A stretch of 10,325 nucleotides of DNA from NCBI GenBank assembly GCA_028276145.1, contig JAPYWX010000046.1:1-10325 (forward strand). Direction: 5' to 3'. Shown in pieces: positions 5,882 through 10,325 of this stretch. This DNA is from Spirochaetota bacterium. GTDB taxonomy: Bacteria; Spirochaetota; Brevinematia; DTOW01. The notes under the pieces were generated by a model. The model searched no databases and was not told where the DNA came from. It saw nothing but the letters and a program-made list of their open reading frames with translations. Every line of letters begins with the position of its first letter. Position 1 is the stretch's first letter. The position numbers and the translations under genes are program-made.

Positions 5882-8116
5882 ATGGCTGACTCTGTTTTGA
5901 ATCTTGAAGAAATCATTATAAGTGATAGAGTTAAGAAACATTTAGAGGTTTTGAATCTTTCAGAGGATGAGTATAGGCTAATCGTTAGTTATCTGGGTAG
6001 GGAACCTAATGAAGTTGAGCTTGGGATGTTTGGGGCTCTTTGGAGTGAGCATTGTGGATACAAGCATACAAGGAAACTTATAAAAGAGCTACCGACTGAA
6101 GGGAAGTATATTTACCAAGGACCTGGAGAGAATGCTGGTGTTGTTAGAGTTGATGATGTTGCTATAGTTTTTAAGGTAGAGAGTCATAATCATCCTAGTG
6201 CAGTTGAACCTTATCAAGGTGCTGCTACTGGTGTTGGTGGAATCGTTAGAGATATCCTCGCTATGGGTGCTAGACCTATTGCTTTGCTTGATTCTCTTAG
6301 GTTTGGTGATGTTTCTAAGCCTGAGGTTAGGCATATAGTTAGTGGTGTTGTTAAGGGGATATCAGATTACGGTAACTGTATAGGTGTTCCTACGGTTGCC
6401 GGTGAAGTTTACTTTGAGGATATATATTCTAATAATCCACTTGTCAATGTAATGTGTGTTGGAGTTACTAAGGTTGACAAGTTGGTTAAGGCTGTTGCTA
6501 AAGGTGTAGGTAACTTAGTTGTTTACTATGGCTCTAAGACTGGTAGGGATGGCGTACATGGTGCAACTTTTGCTTCGGCTGAGTTATCCTCAGAGAAGGA
6601 GGACACAAGGTCAAGTATTCAGATAGCTGATCCTTTTGTTGAAAAGAAACTCATTGAGGCTACTCTAGAGCTTGTTGAGAATGGTTTGGTTGTTGCTATA
6701 CAGGATATGGGGGCAGCTGGGCTTACTAGCTCTTCGTGTGAAATGGCAGCGAAGGGAGGAGTTGGAATTGAGCTGGAGCTTGACAAAGTACCTGTCAGAG
6801 TGTCTGATATAACTCCTTATGAGATAATGCTTTCGGAGTCCCAAGAGAGAATGCTAGCTATAGTTGAGCCTAGCAAACTGGAGAAGGTTAGAGAGATTCT
6901 TGATAAATGGGAGCTTGATTGGGCTGTTATTGGTAAAGTTACAGATACTCGAAGATGTGTTGTTAAGTACCGTGGTGAGGTTGTTGCTGATGTTCCTCTT
7001 AAATACCTTGTTGATATGGTACCTACTTATGTTAAGCCTGCTAAAGAGGACCAAAATGTCAAGAAGCTTAGAGATATAAAACCTAACTTGATTGTTGAAG
7101 ATTATAGGGATGTGATACTTAAGCTTCTGTCTTCGCCTAATATTTCTTCTAAGTCTTGGGTGTATGAGCAATATGATTGGTCTGTACAGACTAATACGGT
7201 TGTTGGTCCTGGTAGGGCTGGTGCTTCGGTTCTTAGGATAAAGGGAACGAACAAGGGTATAGCTGTTAAGATTGATGGCAATGGTAGGTATATGTACGCT
7301 TCACCTTATAATGGTGTTATGGTAGCTGTTGCTGAAGTGACGAGGAATGTGTCTTTTGTTGGTGCTGAGCCAGCGGGAATAACGAATTGTCTAAATTTTG
7401 GTTCACCTGATGATCCAAATGTTTCATATCAGTTACAGCAGGCTATAAAGGGACTTGCCAAAGCTTGTAAAGAGCTAGGTGTTCCTGTTACTGGAGGAAA
7501 TGCATCCCTTTATAATGAAACTGACGGTGTACAGATTTATCCTACGGTTATTGTTGGGTGTGTTGGGATAATTCATGACATCAACAAAATAGTTGATGGA
7601 GTTTTTAAGAAGCCGGGAGACTTGATAGCTTTGGTTGGTAATGAAACTAAAGAAGACTTTGGGATGGCTGAGATACTCAAGATTATCGGTTCTGATGTTT
7701 GCGGTAAACCTCCTATAGTTGAGTTTGATGTTGAGAAGAGGCTTCAGGAATTTGCTAGGTTTGTCATATCTCATGGGCTAATATCCTCGGCTATGGATAT
7801 ATCGGAAGGGGGAATGATAGTTCCGATAGTGGAAGGTATAATTGACACTAAGTTAGGTGCAAGGATTGATTTATCAGTTATGCCGGTTTATCCTTCAATT
7901 GCTCTCTTCTCGGAGACACCTAGTAGGGGTATATTCTCTTTTGATAAGGAGTTTTTGGATACACTCAAAATGATAGCTGAGCATTATGGGTTGAAGTTCA
8001 GGGTGATTGGTGAGGTCATAGATAAAGATGAGCTTGTTATAGAAGGGCTACCTGAAGGTAGTTTAGTTTTATCAAAAGAAGAGTTAAGGAAAGCGTTTTA
8101 TTCAAAACCTTTTTAA
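5882..8116 (+). CDS. purL: Phosphoribosylformylglycinamidine synthase subunit PurL (small, PurSQ-dependent type)
   Basis: PurL catalyses the ATP-dependent amidation of FGAR to FGAM in de novo purine synthesis, using ammonia delivered by the glutaminase PurQ with PurS as scaffold. The 744-aa length matches the small PurL of Bacillus (about 742) and not the ~1,300-aa fused enzyme. Recognisable motifs are LWSEHCGYKHT (53-63), GPGENAG (80-86), ESHNHPSAVEPYQGAATG (100-117), GGIVRDILAMGARP (119-132), QDMGAAGLTSS (274-284) and MLSESQERML (316-325). A second related half begins near VVGPGRAGASVLRIKG, as expected for the internally duplicated PurM-like fold. The ATG at 5882 follows AAAAGAGG (ending 5873) by 8 nt. 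purS and purQ are not in the window, so the purine genes are not clustered here. The long hairpin-rich leader may affect expression. Confidence 0.97.
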   Translation: MADSVLNLEEIIISDRVKKHLEVLNLSEDEYRLIVSYLGREPNEVELGMFGALWSEHCGYKHTRKLIKELPTEGKYIYQGPGENAGVVRVDDVAIVFKVESHNHPSAVEPYQGAATGVGGIVRDILAMGARPIALLDSLRFGDVSKPEVRHIVSGVVKGISDYGNCIGVPTVAGEVYFEDIYSNNPLVNVMCVGVTKVDKLVKAVAKGVGNLVVYYGSKTGRDGVHGATFASAELSSEKEDTRSSIQIADPFVEKKLIEATLELVENGLVVAIQDMGAAGLTSSSCEMAAKGGVGIELELDKVPVRVSDITPYEIMLSESQERMLAIVEPSKLEKVREILDKWELDWAVIGKVTDTRRCVVKYRGEVVADVPLKYLVDMVPTYVKPAKEDQNVKKLRDIKPNLIVEDYRDVILKLLSSPNISSKSWVYEQYDWSVQTNTVVGPGRAGASVLRIKGTNKGIAVKIDGNGRYMYASPYNGVMVAVAEVTRNVSFVGAEPAGITNCLNFGSPDDPNVSYQLQQAIKGLAKACKELGVPVTGGNASLYNETDGVQIYPTVIVGCVGIIHDINKIVDGVFKKPGDLIALVGNETKEDFGMAEILKIIGSDVCGKPPIVEFDVEKRLQEFARFVISHGLISSAMDISEGGMIVPIVEGIIDTKLGARIDLSVMPVYPSIALFSETPSRGIFSFDKEFLDTLKMIAEHYGLKFRVIGEVIDKDELVIEGLPEGSLVLSKEELRKAFYSKPF

Positions 8117-8126
8117 TATATTCTTA

Positions 8127-8147
8127 CAGGGAGGCGGAGCCTCCCTG
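8127..8147 (+). terminator. Hairpin terminator after purL
   Basis: CAGGGAGGC and GCCTCCCTG form a perfect, GC-rich 9-bp stem around a GGA loop, 11 nt past the purL stop. The following bases (GTAGTTATTGTTT) are T-rich but broken, so termination may be imperfect. The next gene on this strand starts about 90 nt later. Confidence 0.65.
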
Positions 8148-8202
8148 GTAGTTATTGTTTAGTACGAACTATTAATGATTTTCCCTTCTTTTTTATTTGC
8201 AT

Positions 8203-8231
8203 TTGATAGTGGTTTTCTTGAACGTTTAAAT
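8203..8231 (+). promoter_or_regulatory. Possible sigma-70-type promoter for the exported protein gene
   Basis: TTGATA (8203-8208, five of six consensus bases), a 17-bp spacer and TTAAAT (8226-8231, four of six) lie after the purL terminator. Transcription would begin near 8238, almost at the GTG codons at 8239 and 8245, giving a leaderless or nearly leaderless message. That fits the lack of a ribosome site but weakens the promoter call. Confidence 0.3.
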
Positions 8232-8238
8232 TTTTGTT

Positions 8239-8871
8239 GTGAGTGTGAAGGTAGTAACTGGGGTTTTGGTTTTTGTCAGTTTGGTTTGGTTGGCTTTTGG
8301 TGGTGTGTATGAGTACGAGCACTACACATTTAAGGTAGGGATTCTTCAAGGTAAGAACAATTACAACTTTACTAATGACATTGTTTTGTTGGGGTTTGAT
8401 ACTAATATAAAGTTTTTTGATAATTTTTTTGGTAGTGTTGATTTTTGGTTATCTTTTCCTGATAGTAGGTACTCGTTTTTGCTTTTTGAACCTTCTTTTC
8501 ATTACGTTCAGGAACTTCTCGGTATCAGTAAGGTTTTGAAGTTACAAGCGTTTTTCTGGTTAGGTATACAAAATCAAAGTGAGTTTGTTGCTTCTGTTTC
8601 TAATACGAATATTTCTTCTTTTCAGTACTATTACTTTCTTATGCCGTTTTTTAGGGTTTCTTTAGTGGCTGTTGGGTTTAATGTGTTGGATTTGTCTTTG
8701 GCTTGGTTTGGTGGGTATCCTATAATTTTCTTGCCTAATACTAGGCCTAATTGGGGGGTGCCTGTTGGGTATCCTTCATTTGAGATTGGAGTTAGAAATG
8801 TACTGATTGATAGAGTTTCATTTGAATATAATCCACTTAGGTATTCAATAAATTTGAGTAAAAGGTTTTAG
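8239..8871 (+). CDS. Unrecognised exported protein, possible outer-membrane beta-barrel
   Basis: I do not recognise this 210-aa protein. It opens with a short basic end and a hydrophobic stretch (VVTGVLVFVSLVWLAFGG), a likely signal peptide with cleavage around residues 21-24. There is no lipobox cysteine. The rest is rich in Tyr, Phe, Ser and Asn, with alternating hydrophobic and polar residues in short strands and turns. It ends INLSKRF, and a C-terminal Phe is typical of outer-membrane barrel proteins. This suggests a small barrel in a Gram-negative envelope, but that is inference from composition. The start is unclear: GTG at 8239 or 8245, with no clear ribosome site (the second would begin MKVVTGVL). 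It lies alone between the purL terminator and the convergent dnaJ, so context gives no function. Confidence 0.72.
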   Translation: MSVKVVTGVLVFVSLVWLAFGGVYEYEHYTFKVGILQGKNNYNFTNDIVLLGFDTNIKFFDNFFGSVDFWLSFPDSRYSFLLFEPSFHYVQELLGISKVLKLQAFFWLGIQNQSEFVASVSNTNISSFQYYYFLMPFFRVSLVAVGFNVLDLSLAWFGGYPIIFLPNTRPNWGVPVGYPSFEIGVRNVLIDRVSFEYNPLRYSINLSKRF

Positions 8872-8876
8872 TTTTG

Positions 8877-8897
8877 AATGGATGCTTGGCATCCATT
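8877..8897. terminator. Hairpin between convergent genes, possible two-way terminator
   Basis: AATGGATGC and GCATCCATT pair over 9 bp around a TTG loop. It sits in the 37-nt gap between the 3' ends of the exported protein gene (8871) and dnaJ (8909). Neither side has an immediate T run (GTAGGG on plus, CAAAAC on minus). It may stabilise 3' ends or act as a terminator of non-standard type. Confidence 0.5.
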
Positions 8898-8908
8898 GTA
8901 GGGAATAT

Positions 8909-10039
8909 TTACTCTTCACCTAATTCTTTTGCTAGTTGTTCTACTAGGAATCTTTGTCTTGTGTTTAGTACTCTTGGTAGTCTTACGTTCACTTTGCAAT
9001 ACAGGTCTCCTCTTCTTCCTTTGTCGTCTTCTAATCCGAAGTCTCTGACTCTTAGGACATCTCCAGGCTGGGTTCCTTCTGGTATTTTTACCTTTATTGT
9101 TTTCCCGTCAAGGTATGGTATTTCTACTTCGCTGCCGAGTATTGCTTTTGTTACTGGTATTGAGATATCGCATTTTAGGTCTAGTCTTTCTCTCTTGTAG
9201 AAGTAGTGAGGTTTTTGTTTTATTACTATGAATAGGTCTCCGTTTTCTCCGCCGTTTCTGCCGGCATTTCCTTCGCCTTTTATTCTTATCATCATTCCGT
9301 CTTCTATACCTTTTGGTATTTTGAATTCAATTGTTTTCTTTTTCTTTACGGTTCCTTTGCCACCGCATTCGCGGCAGTAGTCTTTTATTACTCTTCCTGA
9401 GCCTTTACAGGTTGGGCAAGTTGTTGTTAAAGAGAAGAACCCTTCTCGCATTGTTACGGTTCCTACTCCTCTGCATGTTGGGCATATATCTGGCTTTTTG
9501 CCTCCGAGTGTTCCCAGTCCGTTACAAGCGCTACAAACTTCTTCTTTCTCTATTGTTACGGATTTTGCTTTTCCGTAGAATATGTCTTCTAGTGAAACTT
9601 CGTATTCTACGTATATATCTTGTCCTTTTGATGGGGCTTGTGTTCTGCTTGTTGTTGAAGTTCTTCTTCTTGTTTGTGTGCCGAAGAATGTGTCAAATAT
9701 GCTATCGAAAACATCGTCAAAGCCAAAGCCACCGAACCCTTCAGAGAAATCACTCCAATCGTACCCATATCCTTGTCCGCTGTATCCTCTTGTGTTTCTG
9801 TATGCTGTTGCTCCCTTAAGTCCTTCTATTCCGTAGAGGTCGTAAATTTTTCTTTTCTCATCATCGCTTAGTACTTCATAAGCTTCGTTTATTTCTTTGA
9901 ATTTCTCTTCGGCTTCTTTGTTACCTGGGTTTCTATCTGGATGGTATTTTAGAGCAAGCCTCCTGTATGCTTTTTTTATTTCTTCCTTAGTTGCATTTCT
10001 TGGTACGCCGAGTATTTCGTAATAGTCTTTTGTTGGCAT
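8909..10039 (-). CDS. dnaJ: Chaperone protein DnaJ (Hsp40), full-length class A type
   Basis: DnaJ binds unfolded proteins and stimulates the ATPase of DnaK in the cytosol. The 376-aa protein has all class A parts: a J domain (1-70) with the catalytic HPD at 33-35, a Gly/Phe-rich linker (about 76-120) and a zinc-binding domain with four CxxCxGxG repeats (C169/C172, C186/C189, C208/C211, C222/C225). The C-terminal substrate-binding and dimerisation domains include IPKGIEDG and IPEGTQPGD. The frame runs on to TTG at 10054 and ATG at 10051. The ATG at 10039 is preferred because it gives the usual beginning MPTKDYYEILGV, and a G-rich run (GGGGGGAAGG) lies just before it, although unusually close. 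dnaK and grpE are not adjacent. A promoter is visible at 10096-10124. No CIRCE-like heat-shock operator was seen in the leader. Confidence 0.97.
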   Translation of the reverse strand: MPTKDYYEILGVPRNATKEEIKKAYRRLALKYHPDRNPGNKEAEEKFKEINEAYEVLSDDEKRKIYDLYGIEGLKGATAYRNTRGYSGQGYGYDWSDFSEGFGGFGFDDVFDSIFDTFFGTQTRRRTSTTSRTQAPSKGQDIYVEYEVSLEDIFYGKAKSVTIEKEEVCSACNGLGTLGGKKPDICPTCRGVGTVTMREGFFSLTTTCPTCKGSGRVIKDYCRECGGKGTVKKKKTIEFKIPKGIEDGMMIRIKGEGNAGRNGGENGDLFIVIKQKPHYFYKRERLDLKCDISIPVTKAILGSEVEIPYLDGKTIKVKIPEGTQPGDVLRVRDFGLEDDKGRRGDLYCKVNVRLPRVLNTRQRFLVEQLAKELGEE

Positions 10040-10095
10040 CCTTCCCCCCATCAAGATAAAATTTTACAAATTCTAAGTGCCAAAATTCATTATAA

Positions 10096-10124
10096 AATAT
10101 ACTAAACATTTTCGTTTACATCAA
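10096..10124 (-). promoter_or_regulatory. Sigma-70-type promoter for dnaJ
   Basis: On the minus strand, TTGATG (10119-10124), a 17-bp spacer and TATATT (10096-10101, five of six consensus bases) lie ahead of dnaJ. Transcription would start near 10088, giving about 50 nt of leader. A second -10-like TATAAT at 10089-10094 has no good -35 at normal spacing. The -35 box is 5 bp from the first CRISPR repeat. Confidence 0.55.
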
Positions 10125-10129
10125 AGGAT

Positions 10130-10325
10130 TTTTAAATCCCACATGGTTCAGATACAACTATTTGCTTGCGTTAAAGGAAAAAGTATTAAAGGACTGTTTA
10201 AATCCCACATGGTTCAGATACAACCTAACTAAACTAGCGGCAGGTATTAGTGCAACGTTGTTTAAATCCCACATGGTTCAGATACAACCCATCTTCAAGC
10301 AGGACATTGTCGGCGGTACTGATTA
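10130..10325 (-). CRISPR. CRISPR array end, three repeats, continuing past the window
   Basis: A 29-nt repeat occurs at 10130-10158, 10196-10224 and 10260-10288. It begins GTTTAAATCC and ends AGATACAAC on the plus strand. Copies 2 and 3 are identical, and copy 1 differs only in its first base (T for G). Spacers are 37 nt (10159-10195) and 35 nt (10225-10259), and 37 nt of a third spacer run to the window edge. On the minus strand the repeat ends GGATTTAAAC, similar to the ATTGAAAC handle of many type I and III systems, so minus-strand transcription is likely. The altered copy would then be the old, leader-distal end. No cas gene is in the window, so the type cannot be assigned. Confidence 0.95.

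Noticed and set aside
8874..9836. Several plus-strand frames opposite dnaJ
   Set aside because: dnaJ has all of its domains on the minus strand. The opposite frames are low-complexity shadows without starts or motifs.
10040..10054. A longer DnaJ beginning at TTG 10054 or ATG 10051
   Set aside because: The extra residues MMGGR are not part of the J domain and come from the G-rich ribosome-site region. MPTKDYYEILGV is the standard DnaJ beginning.
10064..10085. A sigma-54 promoter before dnaJ (minus-strand TTGGCAC followed by TTTGTA)
   Set aside because: The -24-like half is good, but the distance to the -12-like half is 2 bp too long and that half lacks the GC.
10055..10129. The AT-rich stretch between dnaJ and the array as the CRISPR leader
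   Set aside because: The adjacent repeat is the altered copy and repeat polarity favours minus-strand transcription. The stretch is explained by the dnaJ promoter and leader.

Overview
The window comes from an AT-rich bacterial chromosome. The organism has flagella (fliQ), a sigma-54 transcription system (a GAFTGA-type activator) and probably an outer membrane (a secreted, beta-rich protein ending in Phe). The S-adenosylhomocysteinase has the GYGWCGKG NAD-binding loop and lacks the extended C-terminal tail, which resembles Thermotoga-like and archaeal-type enzymes. The unlinked gene order, CRISPR array and SAHH type suggest a thermophilic or anaerobic lineage. The phylum cannot be fixed from this sequence.

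Layout from left to right. Positions 1-2699 hold a plus-strand run of three tightly spaced genes: the 3' end of an unrecognised gene, ahcY (SAH hydrolase), and a HemW-like radical SAM protein 4 nt after it. Positions 2773-3996 hold a plus-strand 23S rRNA uracil-C5 methyltransferase of the RlmD/TrmA family. Its 3' end overlaps by 30 nt the 3' end of a minus-strand sigma-54 activator (3967-4986). Behind that activator's start, also on the minus strand, is a lone fliQ (5112-5384).

Positions 5385-5881 hold no gene. They separate the divergent fliQ and purL and are packed with short palindromes of the GTGCT-TTA-AGCAC type in clusters with about 15-nt spacing. These alternate with purine-rich hairpins in two or three degenerate copies of a larger unit. 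This is the most unusual part of the window.

Positions 5882-8116 hold purL (744 aa, the small PurL that needs PurS and PurQ), followed by a strong hairpin. Positions 8239-8871 encode an unrecognised exported protein. Its 3' end faces the minus-strand dnaJ (8909-10039) across a 37-nt gap with a 9-bp hairpin. A good sigma-70-type dnaJ promoter lies at 10096-10124, directly against the end of a CRISPR array (10130 to the window edge: three repeats, two complete spacers and the start of a third). No cas gene is present.

The genes are mostly unrelated housekeeping functions: methyl cycle, cofactor or radical SAM chemistry, rRNA modification, motility, purine synthesis and protein folding. No new multi-gene system is evident. 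The points most worth checking are the hairpin array between fliQ and purL, and the arrangement of the CRISPR end against the dnaJ promoter.
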